A stretch of DNA of 14,795 nucleotides from an uncultured Kiritimatiellota bacterium (GTDB lineage: Bacteria > Verrucomicrobiota > Kiritimatiellia > RFP12 > UBA1067). The translations under genes were made by a program, and so were the position numbers. Positions 7,801-14,731 of the stretch are shown here, in pieces. Within the stretch, counting starts at the first letter, position 1, and each line of letters starts with the position of its first letter. The stretch covers positions 1 to 14,795 of the forward strand of contig CAKTZA010000077.1 in the NCBI GenBank assembly GCA_934635045.1. The letters run 5' to 3'. The notes below the pieces were generated by a model, which worked only from the letters and a program-made list of their open reading frames with translations, made no database searches and was not told where the DNA came from.

Positions 7801-9137
7801 CGGGCTTCCTCGACTTCTGCCTGCGGCTCGGCGGCTCGAACCTCATCAACAAGCGCGTCCTGGAGAACCTGACGCGCACGGGGGCGTTCTCGACGCTGGA
7901 GCCGAACCGCGCGAAGCTCTTCCTCAACATCGAATATGCGCTGAAGAAGGCGCAGCAGCGCGCGAAGGAGAAGGCGAGCGCGCAGACGAGCTTCTTCGAC
8001 CTGATGGCGGGCGGCGACGAGAGGGCGGACGATTCGGAGCTGGAGGACGCGCCGCCGTTCGCGCCGGCCGAGGACCTCAAGAACGAGCGCGACCTCCTCG
8101 GCGTCTACATTTCGGGCGACCCGATGGCCGCGTGCCGCCACTTCCTCGGCGACCTTTCCGTCGTGCGCGTCGACCGCGAGGACGCGCAGAACCTGCCGTT
8201 CTCCTTCGACCTGATCGCGAAGAAGACGAAGGAGGAGGATGAGGCGGCGGAAGACCCGGTTTCGGAAGACGCCGCGCCGACGGCGGCGGATGCGGCGGAC
8301 GCGGACGACGAGGCGGAAGACGCCGAGACGGCGGACGACACGTCGATCGAGGGGCTGCTGAAGAAGTCCGACGAGCAGGACTGGCCGCTCAAATCGATGG
8401 CGCGGGGCATCGTGCGCGCGAAGGGCGAAGTCGCGTGGAGCGACAAGGCGGCGTTCGACAAGGCCGTCAACAAGGAGAAGACGAAGCTCAAGCGGCGCGT
8501 CGACAAGATCCTCCTGAAGAAGCTCGACGTGCGCGCCGTCGGCATCCTCACGTCGTGCTCGGTGAAGACGCCGAAGCCGCGTCCCGACGGGACGGTCGGG
8601 CAGAAGTGGGCGATTCTCGGACTGGACGATGGGCGCGGCCATGCGGAGGGCGCGGCGTTCGCGAAGGTCTGGGAGAAGTGCAGTGCGCTGGAGTCGAAGG
8701 TCGACTCGCTCGTCCTCGTCTGCGGCGAGCTGTCGCACAAGACGGTCTACGCGAAGGAGGACGTGCGCCGCGAGAATCCGCAGGTCGGCGACCTGAACTT
8801 CACGGTCAAGGAGGCGTATCCGCTCGAGGAGGCGATGCCGCTCCTCTCGAAGGGGCTGCGGCTGAAGCTGCGCTACGACGACCCAGGCCTCAAGAGGAAA
8901 GTCGAGGCGATCCGAACCGTGATCCTGAAGAATCCGGGGCCGCTCCCGGTCTTCATCGAGCTGCGCTACCCGGACGGACGGGTGCTCGACATCGACCTTG
9001 GCCCGCAGTTCCGCGTGGCGGTGAATCTCGCGTTCCTCTCGGAGCTCGACAAGCTCATGCCCGCGAGCGAGGCGACGTTCAGGATCGACCCGCGCATCTA
9101 CCTTGAAGTCCGCGAACCCCCACCGTGGGAACGGTAA
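4896..9137 (+). CDS. dnaE: DNA polymerase III alpha subunit (DnaE1)
   Basis: This is the replicative polymerase catalytic subunit, 1,413 residues against 1,160 in E. coli. Its N-terminal PHP domain starts directly at MSDFVHLHLHTTYSLLDG. It keeps likely metal ligands (H8, H10, D41/H42, E78, H97/H98 region, C144, D234, H236) that E. coli DnaE has partly lost, so PHP exonuclease activity is plausible. Next come the polymerase core (GPGRGSAAGS near 427; Asp pair within PDIDVDF, 469-473; third Asp653 in KMDFLGLKTL), the fingers (NKSHAVCYAWVAYQTGYLKA) and the helix-hairpin-helix region (GIKGVGSAAAEAI). An OB fold and C-terminal tail end the protein. Two low-complexity inserts are listed separately. 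The start is fixed by the conserved N-terminus; no clear Shine-Dalgarno precedes it. The last gene of GC-rich backbone style, it ends 24 bases before hsdR. Confidence 0.96.
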   Translation: MSDFVHLHLHTTYSLLDGQCQIVPLVKKARALGMPALAVTDHGNLFALKSFYDECRSNKAKTYGDLADVHVKPILGCEAYVTSTGDYRTRDKSEYRHHLCLHAMNLTGYHNLVKLISEAHINGFYMRPRIDHALLEKYHEGLHCSAACIAGEVARAIDQGRMDEAERVAKWYKGLFGENYSLEVMLHKATKSGPDIPLSAQNEFVDLYQRQLKIVKGMLELGKKLDIRVIATNDVHFLDAADDDSHDVLLALSTGKKMSDEKRMIYSGQEYFKTEEEMRALFAENPELIANTKEVADRIEEYELDSPPIMPKFAIPVSFGTEEGYAKEFDEERLKAEFNVQKPNNFDRLGGYDKVLRIKFEADYLAELVWKGAAIRWGDKDGKIPDDVRERVQFELDTIKLMGFPGYFLIVRDYIRAAREECGVWVGPGRGSAAGSAVAYALWITNVDPLKYDLLFERFLNPDRISMPDIDVDFDDAGRERVLDYVTRKYGADHVAHIVTFGQMAAKSAIKDVGRVMDYPLADTNKLASYVPDTPKISFKKAMSTTDKDGAPNKDYSPDLVSAFNSEDPVVHKLMERAGRLEGCIRQPGVHACGVIISRDPIAETLPVMPTPEKGGKGKGKSEKEEGKGSEDKLLTTQYDGHFVEPVGLLKMDFLGLKTLTVEKECVALLGKDNPRVPAAIRNADGELDTDKIPDDDKETYALFSRGETTGLFQFESPGMKKWLIALQPERLTDLVAMNALYRPGPMDYIPTFVARKQGDEPVTYDHPEMEGRLKDTYGVTVYQEQVMLLSRDLAGFTRGESDKLRKAMGKKLMDIMNELKAKFVKGCLANPKFRVGKWADEAEATKLIEKIWKDWEAFASYAFNKSHAVCYAWVAYQTGYLKAHYPAEFMCAQISSEIGNFDKLPGFVAEARDIGLELLLPDVNESGARFVPAKGSKGIRYGLGGIKGVGSAAAEAIVAERAANGPYTGFLDFCLRLGGSNLINKRVLENLTRTGAFSTLEPNRAKLFLNIEYALKKAQQRAKEKASAQTSFFDLMAGGDERADDSELEDAPPFAPAEDLKNERDLLGVYISGDPMAACRHFLGDLSVVRVDREDAQNLPFSFDLIAKKTKEEDEAAEDPVSEDAAPTAADAADADDEAEDAETADDTSIEGLLKKSDEQDWPLKSMARGIVRAKGEVAWSDKAAFDKAVNKEKTKLKRRVDKILLKKLDVRAVGILTSCSVKTPKPRPDGTVGQKWAILGLDDGRGHAEGAAFAKVWEKCSALESKVDSLVLVCGELSHKTVYAKEDVRRENPQVGDLNFTVKEAYPLEEAMPLLSKGLRLKLRYDDPGLKRKVEAIRTVILKNPGPLPVFIELRYPDGRVLDIDLGPQFRVAVNLAFLSELDKLMPASEATFRIDPRIYLEVREPPPWER
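6732..6791 (+). other. Purine-rich Gly/Lys/Glu insert within dnaE
   Basis: Residues 613-632 read EKGGKGKGKSEKEEGKGSED and sit in a loop between two conserved stretches (IISRDPIAETLPVMPTP and LLTTQYDGHFVEP). The coding strand is almost purely A/G and uses aaa, gaa, gga and agt, while the rest of dnaE prefers aag, gag, ggc and agc/tcg. This pattern fits a recent microsatellite-like expansion in a surface loop. Confidence 0.8.
8232..8339 (+). other. Acidic Asp/Glu/Ala-rich insert in the dnaE C-terminal region
   Basis: Residues 1113-1148 contain 18 acidic residues and 12 alanines out of 36. The insert separates NLPFSFDLIAKKTK from WPLKSMARGIVRAKGEVAW, where the OB-fold region is expected. It is probably a disordered loop. 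Unlike the purine-rich insert it uses normal GC-rich codons for this genome. Confidence 0.75.
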
Positions 9138-9147
9138 GAGGCTAAAC

Positions 9148-9153
9148 AGGAGG
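9148..9153 (+). promoter_or_regulatory. Strong ribosome binding site of hsdR
   Basis: AGGAGG, a full Shine-Dalgarno core, lies 8 bases before the ATG at 9162. It is the strongest such site in the window and marks the first gene of the restriction operon. I see no convincing promoter between the dnaE stop and this site. Confidence 0.85.
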
Positions 9154-9161
9154 ACGTCAAA

Positions 9162-11933
9162 ATGGGATACCAAAGCGAGGCTGAGCTTGAGGCGCAACTG
9201 ATGGCTCAGCTGAAGGGACAGGACTTTTCAGAAGTCCGTATTGCCGACGAAGAGGAGCTGCGCGGAAACTTCATGACGCAGTTCGTTCGTTTTAATGCAG
9301 GAAGCCTCGATGTGCCGCTTTCGAACAAGGAGTGGGACCGCATTGCCAACGTGACGTTGGGAAAGTCCGTCTTTGAGAGTGCCAAGGTCATTCGGGATAA
9401 GTTTGTGCTTCAGCGCGATGATGGCTCAAGGGTCTACCTTTCGTTTTTCAGCGCCGACGACCCGACGAAGAATGTCTTTCAGGTCGCGCACCAGACGGCG
9501 GTCGAGGGAAGGTATCGCAACCGTTTTGACGTAACGATTCTCGTCAATGGCTTGCCGTTGATTCAGATTGAACTGAAGCGACGCGGCATTGACGTGCGCG
9601 AAGCCGTCAATCAGGTGATGCGTTACAAGAAGCATTCCTATACGGGCTTCTATCACTACATCCAGCTGTTTGTCGTTTCCAATGGCGTCGATACCAAGTA
9701 TTTCGCGAATTCTGACAGGCCGCTTCTCCATTCGCAGGCATTTTTCTGGACAGATCGGCAGAACATCCGGATCACCAATCTGAAGGAGTTCGCACTTGCA
9801 TTCCTGGCGCGAGATCACGTTGTCAGGATGATGTCGCGCTACATGATCCTGAACGATACGGATCGTCTGCTGATGGTGATGCGTCCCTATCAGGTCTACG
9901 CGGTCGAGGCTCTTGTCCGGCAGGCTCGCGTCACGTCGCGCAACGCCTACATCTGGCATACGACTGGCGCTGGCAAGACGCTCACGGCGTTTAAGACGGC
10001 GCAGATCCTTGCTGCCGAACCGACGATCAGGAAGGTCGTCTTCCTCGTTGACCGCAAGGATCTCGATTCGCAGACGATTGAGGAGTTCAACAAGTTTGAG
10101 AGGGATTCCGTCGATGCGACAGACAAGACGGATGTGCTTGTGAGCCAAATGCGAGACAAGAACCGGCAGCTGATCGTCACAACAATGCAAAAGATGGCGA
10201 ATGCCGTGAAGGGGTCTCGCTATGCAAAGGTGATGGACGCCTACAAGAACGAGAAAGTCGTGTTCATCATCGACGAGTGTCACCGCAGCCAATTTGGCGA
10301 CATGCACCGCGACATCGTTCGGCATTTCGCCAAGGCTCAGTTCTTCGGGTTCACGGGGACGCCGCGCTTCGAGGTGAATGGCATGGTTGAGGGGCATCGT
10401 ACGTTGACGACGGAGGCGCTATTCGGCGAGTGTTTGCACAACTACCTCATCAAGGATGCCATTTTTGACAACAACGTTCTTGGTTTCCACATCGAGTACG
10501 TCAAGACGATCAAGGGTGATTACGACTTGAACGATCGTTCGGTCGTTTCGGGGATTGATACGGATGAAGTCTACGGATCGGAAGACCGTCTGACGCGGAT
10601 TGCGAACCACATTGTCAGCAACCACAGGACACGTACGCGCAATTGTCAGTATACCGCCATTTTTGCCGTCTCTTCGATACCGATTCTCATTCGATACTAC
10701 GACATTCTCAAGAAGATCGACCATTCGCTTTCTGTCGGCGCGATTTTCACCTATGGCGCGAACGAAGAGGCGGAAGGCCGGGACGAGCATAGCCGAGATG
10801 CGCTGGAACGAATGATTCGCGACTACAATGAGAAGTTCGGCACGAGCTTCTCGACAGATACGTTTGTTGCGTATCACAAGGATGTCTCTGATCGCGTGAA
10901 GGGCAAGAAGAGCCAGCAGCTTGACATCCTTCTTGTGGTGGACATGTTTCTGACGGGATTTGACTCGAAGCCGCTGTCAGTCCTTTATGTGGACAAGGAA
11001 TTGCAGTACCATACGCTCCTGCAGGCGTATTCGCGCACCAACCGCGTCGAGAAGGAGACGAAGCCCTTTGGGATCATCATCTGCTATCGAAACCTCAAGC
11101 AGCGCACCGACGAGGCGTTAGCCCTGTTTTCGAAGTGTCCCGCCCCCACCTTTGGCGGCAGCCTCACGCCGGGCTACGAGTACTATGTCGAGAAATTCAA
11201 TGAAATGGCGCTGAAACTGAGAAACGTGGCCTTGTGCCCCGAAAGCGTCGATACGATGCAAAGCGAGGAAGACCAGCGCGCATTCGTCGTGATCTTCCGA
11301 GAACTGACGAAATACCTGCAGGCGGCTCGGACGTTCGTTGACTTTTCGTTCGACAAGTCCGTGTTCACGATGTCGGAGCAGGAATACGAGGACTACAAGA
11401 GCAAATACCTTCTCCTCTACACGAAGCGGAAAAACGATCGTCAGGCCGCGTCAATCCTGAATGATGTCGATTTCTGCATCGAGTTGATGGAAAGCGACCG
11501 CATCAATGTCGCCTACATCATGAACCTCATCCGCAACATCCATTTCGGCAGCAAGAAGAAAGATGCGGACATTGCGCACATCAAGGACGAGCTGAACCGT
11601 ACGGACAATCCGCAGCTTCGCAAGAAAGTCGAACTTCTTGAGGCTTTTCTGGATTCGGTCGTCCGTGGCCTCGGTCGCGGAGATGATGTGGATGCCGCCT
11701 ACAACGATTTCGAGAACGAGGAGAAGCGCAAAGAGATCGAGGCTTTCGCGAATGAAGTCGAGATGCCGGCCGAGGTCATCACGGAGATGGTGTCGAGCTA
11801 TGAATTCTCTGGCGTCCTCGACGATGCGCAGGTGCGCGACAGCATTGCAAAGCCGTTGCCGCTTTTGAAGAAGATAGCGCTCGCCAACCGCATCACGGAC
11901 TTTATTCTCACCCTTACCGACAAGTACCAATAA
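9162..11933 (+). CDS. hsdR: Type I restriction endonuclease subunit R (HsdR), EcoR124I/IC-like
   Basis: The 923-residue motor and nuclease subunit of a type I restriction-modification complex translocates DNA with ATP and cuts unmodified DNA far from the recognition site. The N-terminal PD-(D/E)XK nuclease is intact: Asp123, Glu137 and Lys139 in RFDVTILVNG and IQIELKRRG, a phrase nearly identical to EcoR124I. The SF2 helicase motor follows: Walker A TTGAGKT (267-273), motif II DECH (371-374, in IIDECHRSQFG), motif III FTGTP (397-401), MFLTGFD (595-601) and motif VI QAYSRTNR (621-628). The charged C-terminal third should bind HsdM/HsdS. Base composition falls sharply from dnaE and codon 23 is TCA, a codon absent from the three genes upstream. 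It ends 9 bases before the hsdM ATG. Confidence 0.97.
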   Translation: MGYQSEAELEAQLMAQLKGQDFSEVRIADEEELRGNFMTQFVRFNAGSLDVPLSNKEWDRIANVTLGKSVFESAKVIRDKFVLQRDDGSRVYLSFFSADDPTKNVFQVAHQTAVEGRYRNRFDVTILVNGLPLIQIELKRRGIDVREAVNQVMRYKKHSYTGFYHYIQLFVVSNGVDTKYFANSDRPLLHSQAFFWTDRQNIRITNLKEFALAFLARDHVVRMMSRYMILNDTDRLLMVMRPYQVYAVEALVRQARVTSRNAYIWHTTGAGKTLTAFKTAQILAAEPTIRKVVFLVDRKDLDSQTIEEFNKFERDSVDATDKTDVLVSQMRDKNRQLIVTTMQKMANAVKGSRYAKVMDAYKNEKVVFIIDECHRSQFGDMHRDIVRHFAKAQFFGFTGTPRFEVNGMVEGHRTLTTEALFGECLHNYLIKDAIFDNNVLGFHIEYVKTIKGDYDLNDRSVVSGIDTDEVYGSEDRLTRIANHIVSNHRTRTRNCQYTAIFAVSSIPILIRYYDILKKIDHSLSVGAIFTYGANEEAEGRDEHSRDALERMIRDYNEKFGTSFSTDTFVAYHKDVSDRVKGKKSQQLDILLVVDMFLTGFDSKPLSVLYVDKELQYHTLLQAYSRTNRVEKETKPFGIIICYRNLKQRTDEALALFSKCPAPTFGGSLTPGYEYYVEKFNEMALKLRNVALCPESVDTMQSEEDQRAFVVIFRELTKYLQAARTFVDFSFDKSVFTMSEQEYEDYKSKYLLLYTKRKNDRQAASILNDVDFCIELMESDRINVAYIMNLIRNIHFGSKKKDADIAHIKDELNRTDNPQLRKKVELLEAFLDSVVRGLGRGDDVDAAYNDFENEEKRKEIEAFANEVEMPAEVITEMVSSYEFSGVLDDAQVRDSIAKPLPLLKKIALANRITDFILTLTDKYQ

Positions 11934-11936
11934 GGA
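11932..11936 (+). promoter_or_regulatory. Ribosome binding site deciding the hsdM start
   Basis: AAGGA overlaps the hsdR stop codon and lies 6 bases before the ATG at 11943. The in-frame TTG at 11937 directly abuts this site and leaves no room for initiation, so the ATG is preferred. Confidence 0.7.
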
Positions 11937-11942
11937 TTGACC

Positions 11943-13499
11943 ATGCAGGACACGATTCAGGCTCATCAGAAGGAACTCTGCGCCAAGCTGTGGCAGATGG
12001 CGAACGCCTTGCGCGGCAACATGGAGGCATACGAGTTCAAGAACTACATTCTCGGCATGATTTTCTACTACTACCTCTCCGACCGTACGGAGAAGTTCAT
12101 GGCGAAGAATCTGAAGGATGACCACCTCACCTATGAAGAGGCATGGAGAAATTCAGAACTGAGGAAGGCGCTTGAGACGATTTCGCGTCAGTCGCTCGGC
12201 TATCTCATCAAGCCGGAATTCCTCTTCCGCAAGATGGTCGAAATGGTCGAAAACCGTTCGTTTGACATTGAGTTCCTCCATCGCGCCATCAATGAACTGA
12301 TGGCCTCGACGCAGGATAACGAGTCTCAGGACGATTTCGACGGCCTCTTCTCGGATATGCAGCTCGACTCCTCGAAGCTGGGTCATACGGTGAAGGAGCG
12401 GAGCAAGGTGATGGCCGAGATCATTGCCTCGCTGGACGGCATTGGCTTTTCCGTGGAAGATACGCGGATCGACATCCTCGGCAACGCCTACGAATACCTG
12501 ATCGGACAGTTTGCCGCAACAGCCGGGAAGAAGGCGGGCGAGTTCTATACGCCGTCGGGTCCGGCCGAATTGCTGTGCCGTCTCGCGTGTCTCGGCTTGA
12601 CGGACGTGAAGGACGCGGCGGATCCCGCCTGCGGGTCGGGTTCGCTTCTGTTGCGTCTCAAGAAGTATGCGAACGTGCGCAATTACTACGGACAGGAACT
12701 TACCTCGACGACTTACAACCTCGCCCGCATGAACATGATCTTGCGCGGCATTGGCTACAAGCACTTTGACATCCGCAACGGCGATACGCTCGAAAACGAC
12801 TTGTTCGGCGAGCGCAAGTTTCGCGTTCAGGTCGCCAATCCGCCCTATTCGGCGCACTGGTCGAGTTCTCCATCCTTCATGGAAGACGAACGCTTCAACG
12901 AATACGGAAAACTCGCGCCCAAGAGCAAGGCCGACTTCGCATTCGTCCAGCACATGGTCTGGCACATGGATGACGACGGCCGCGCCGTCGTGCTGCTCCC
13001 GCATGGCGTCCTTTTCCGTGGTGATGCCGAAGCGACGATTCGTCGTCATTTGATTGAAAAGATGAATGTGCTGGATGCCGTGATTGGTCTTCCCTCCAAT
13101 CTTTTCTTCGGCACGGGCATCCCGGTCTGCGTCCTCGTCCTGAAGCGGGATCGCGGCGCAAATGCCGGAAACATTCTCTTCATTGACGCATCCAAGGGCT
13201 TTGAGTCGGGGAAGAACCAGAACATCCTTCGCGATACGGATATCGACAAGATTGTCGAAACGTACGAGAACCGTCGCGATGTCGAAAAATATGCCCACGT
13301 GGCGCCGATGTCCGAAATCGCCGGGAACGGGTTCAACCTCAACATCCCGCGCTATGTCGATACATTTGAGCCTGAGCCGGAAATCGACTTGAACGCCGTC
13401 GCACGGGAGATTCGTGCCGTGCAGGCCGAAATCAAGGACATCGACGCGAAACTGAAGCCCTACTTCAAGGAACTCGGCCTTGAGTTCCCATTCGCGTGA
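11943..13499 (+). CDS. hsdM: Type I restriction-modification methyltransferase subunit (HsdM)
   Basis: This 518-residue adenine-N6 DNA methyltransferase subunit has close to the EcoR124I HsdM length. The N-terminal helical domain (about 1-150, KLWQMANALRGNMEAYEFKNYILGMIFYYYLSDR) is the HsdM_N type that contacts the specificity subunit. The catalytic domain has EFYTP (200-204), the AdoMet-binding motif DPACGSGS (227-234) and the catalytic NPPYS (299-303). A C-terminal coil (VAREIRAVQAEIKDIDAKL) ends the protein. All motifs look intact. With HsdS it would methylate the recognition sequence to protect host DNA; HsdS is not in this window. It is preceded by hsdR with a 9-base gap, and its TGA stop lies 11 bases before the next ATG, so the genes are almost certainly co-transcribed and coupled. 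Confidence 0.97.
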   Translation: MQDTIQAHQKELCAKLWQMANALRGNMEAYEFKNYILGMIFYYYLSDRTEKFMAKNLKDDHLTYEEAWRNSELRKALETISRQSLGYLIKPEFLFRKMVEMVENRSFDIEFLHRAINELMASTQDNESQDDFDGLFSDMQLDSSKLGHTVKERSKVMAEIIASLDGIGFSVEDTRIDILGNAYEYLIGQFAATAGKKAGEFYTPSGPAELLCRLACLGLTDVKDAADPACGSGSLLLRLKKYANVRNYYGQELTSTTYNLARMNMILRGIGYKHFDIRNGDTLENDLFGERKFRVQVANPPYSAHWSSSPSFMEDERFNEYGKLAPKSKADFAFVQHMVWHMDDDGRAVVLLPHGVLFRGDAEATIRRHLIEKMNVLDAVIGLPSNLFFGTGIPVCVLVLKRDRGANAGNILFIDASKGFESGKNQNILRDTDIDKIVETYENRRDVEKYAHVAPMSEIAGNGFNLNIPRYVDTFEPEPEIDLNAVAREIRAVQAEIKDIDAKLKPYFKELGLEFPFA

Positions 13500-13503
13500 G
13501 GAG
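13498..13503 (+). promoter_or_regulatory. Ribosome binding site deciding the DUF1016 gene start
   Basis: GAGGAG overlaps the hsdM stop and lies 7 bases before the ATG at 13511. An in-frame GTG at 13496 would overlap this site, so the ATG is the better start and the protein is 406 residues long. Confidence 0.75.
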
Positions 13504-13510
13504 CGTCGCC

Positions 13511-14731
13511 ATGAACGGACTTTCAGTGAACATCGTTTCAGCCGTCAAAGAAATCAAGTCGGCCATCGTCAAGGCGCAAAGCCGCGTTGCGGCGAATGCG
13601 AACGCCGAGATGCTGACGCTTTATTTCCGCATTGGCCAGTACGTCGCGCACAAGACGAAGACCGAGAAATGGGGAACCGGCGTGATTGATGCCATCAGCC
13701 GCCAGTTGCAATTGGAAATGCCGGGATTGCGTGGGTTTAGCGCGCGAAATATTCGGAATATGCGCCAATTCTACGAAAATTGGAGCCATGACTCAATTTG
13801 GCAGACGCCGTCTGCCAAATTGAATGTACCGACAAATAGTGGAGCGACTTTGGCATCCGTGAGGCCAGAGCGTGATGACGTACAAATCCATGACGATGTG
13901 ATTTGGCCGTCAACAACGGCCAAATTTGAGGTGGGGAATGGCGTTTTTGTGACCATCGCAGAATTCCTGTCTGTCAGTTTCTCGCATCACATGGAGATAT
14001 TGACCAGTGCAAAATCTTTGGAAGAACGGTTGTTCTACATACATGAAGCCGCATACAGCCACTTGAATCTCCAGCAACTCCGCGAGAGCATCAAACGTGA
14101 CGACTTTCACCATCGCGGCGCGATGCCGAGCAACTTTGCGGCGACAATCCCCGATGTCGCTTTGGCGCGAAAGACGCTTGCGATGTTCCGCGACGAATAT
14201 CTGCTCGACTTCGTGAACCTTGACGACATCGAGGCTACGGACGGCGAGGATGTGGACGAGCGCGTTGTGGAGAAGTCCATAGTGGCCAACATCAAGAAGT
14301 TCATCATGGCATTCGGGCGCGACTTCTCGTTTGTCGGCAACCAGTATCGGCTTGAAGTTGAAGGACACGAACTGTTTGTCGATTTGCTGTTCTTCAACCG
14401 CGAGTTGAATGCGCTCGTCGCCGTCGAACTCAAAAAGGGTGGGTTTAAGCCCGCCTATCTGGGGCAACTGCATCTGTATTTGCAGGCGTTGGAGGACAAC
14501 CTCAAGAAGCCACATGAGAATCCGCCTGTCGGCATAATTCTCTGCAAGTCCGCAGACAAGGCGTTTGTCGAGTATGCCGTCAGGGATTTTGACAAGCCGA
14601 TGGGCGTGGCAACCTACAAGACGGCGGACGAGATGCCGGAAAGACTGAGGCGCGCTCTGCCGCCGATTGACGAGTTGCGGCGTCAGCTTGCCATCGTTGG
14701 CGATGCTGCAACAGAGAGTGTGGATGCCTAA
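13511..14731 (+). CDS. DUF1016 / YhcG-like PD-(D/E)XK nuclease, type I RM-associated
   Basis: This 406-residue protein has two conserved parts. Residues about 5-91 are the DUF1016 N-terminal domain (IGQYVAHKTKTEKWGTGVID, MPGLRGFSARNIRNMRQFYENW). Residues about 155-395 are the YhcG-like part, beginning near SFSHHMEIL and carrying a nuclease core with Asp291 (VDLLFFNRELN), Glu306 and Lys308 (VAVELKKGGFKP), then PVGIILCKSADKAFVEYA and GVATYK. The D...ExK set suggests a metal-dependent nuclease, though the biochemical role of this family is not established to my knowledge. Such genes commonly sit inside type I RM loci, here in the place where hsdS could stand. Between the two parts is an extra linker (about 92-148) absent from E. 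coli YhcG as I recall it; it holds two palindromes encoding IWQTPSAKL (96-104) and IWPSTTAKF (131-139). It is coupled to hsdM. Confidence 0.92.
   Translation: MNGLSVNIVSAVKEIKSAIVKAQSRVAANANAEMLTLYFRIGQYVAHKTKTEKWGTGVIDAISRQLQLEMPGLRGFSARNIRNMRQFYENWSHDSIWQTPSAKLNVPTNSGATLASVRPERDDVQIHDDVIWPSTTAKFEVGNGVFVTIAEFLSVSFSHHMEILTSAKSLEERLFYIHEAAYSHLNLQQLRESIKRDDFHHRGAMPSNFAATIPDVALARKTLAMFRDEYLLDFVNLDDIEATDGEDVDERVVEKSIVANIKKFIMAFGRDFSFVGNQYRLEVEGHELFVDLLFFNRELNALVAVELKKGGFKPAYLGQLHLYLQALEDNLKKPHENPPVGIILCKSADKAFVEYAVRDFDKPMGVATYKTADEMPERLRRALPPIDELRRQLAIVGDAATESVDA
13793..13823 (+). repeat. Perfect 15+15 bp palindrome inside the DUF1016 gene
   Basis: The left arm TCAATTTGGCAGACG (13793-13807) is followed by a single central C and then its exact reverse complement (13809-13823). 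It is read in frame as part of SIWQTPSAKLN, in the linker between the two conserved domains. A perfect 15-bp arm is far beyond chance for a site in coding DNA. Confidence 0.93.
13901..13925 (+). repeat. Second palindrome (10+10 bp, 5-base loop) inside the DUF1016 gene
   Basis: ATTTGGCCGT (13901-13910), loop CAACA, and ACGGCCAAAT (13916-13925) form a perfect inverted repeat. It shares the outer ATTTGGC...GCCAAAT with the palindrome at 13793-13823 and is in the same reading frame, encoding IWPSTTAKF against IWQTPSAKL. The two centres are about 105 bases apart. Confidence 0.9.

Noticed and set aside
9122..9135. Hairpin ACCGT-GGGA-ACGGT at the dnaE end as a terminator
   Set aside because: The stem has only 5 pairs, overlaps the dnaE coding end and is not followed by a T tract.
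9103..9139. TTGAAG at 9103-9108 as a -35 box for hsdR
   Set aside because: No -10-like hexamer occurs 16-19 bases downstream; the nearest candidate (GTAAGA) is about 25 bases away.
1932..9197. A 2,421-codon open frame on the minus strand opposite tyrA, the esterase and dnaE
   Set aside because: It is exactly codon-aligned with the three sense genes, which all share one frame. It stays open only because TTA, CTA and TCA are not used there. Its translation is Arg/Ala/Val/Leu-rich low-complexity sequence with no family motifs, while the sense products are clear.
10288..10298. Short palindrome GCCAATTTGGC in hsdR, resembling the DUF1016 repeats
   Set aside because: It encodes the conserved SQFG of helicase motif II surroundings, and an 11-base palindrome is explained by the protein sequence and chance.
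11937..11942. TTG start for hsdM
   Set aside because: It directly abuts the AAGGA site with no spacing, and the ATG six bases later is well placed.
13496..13510. GTG start for the DUF1016 gene overlapping the hsdM stop
   Set aside because: It would coincide with the ribosome binding site GAGGAG that fits the ATG at 13511, and the family's N-terminus does not need the extra residues.
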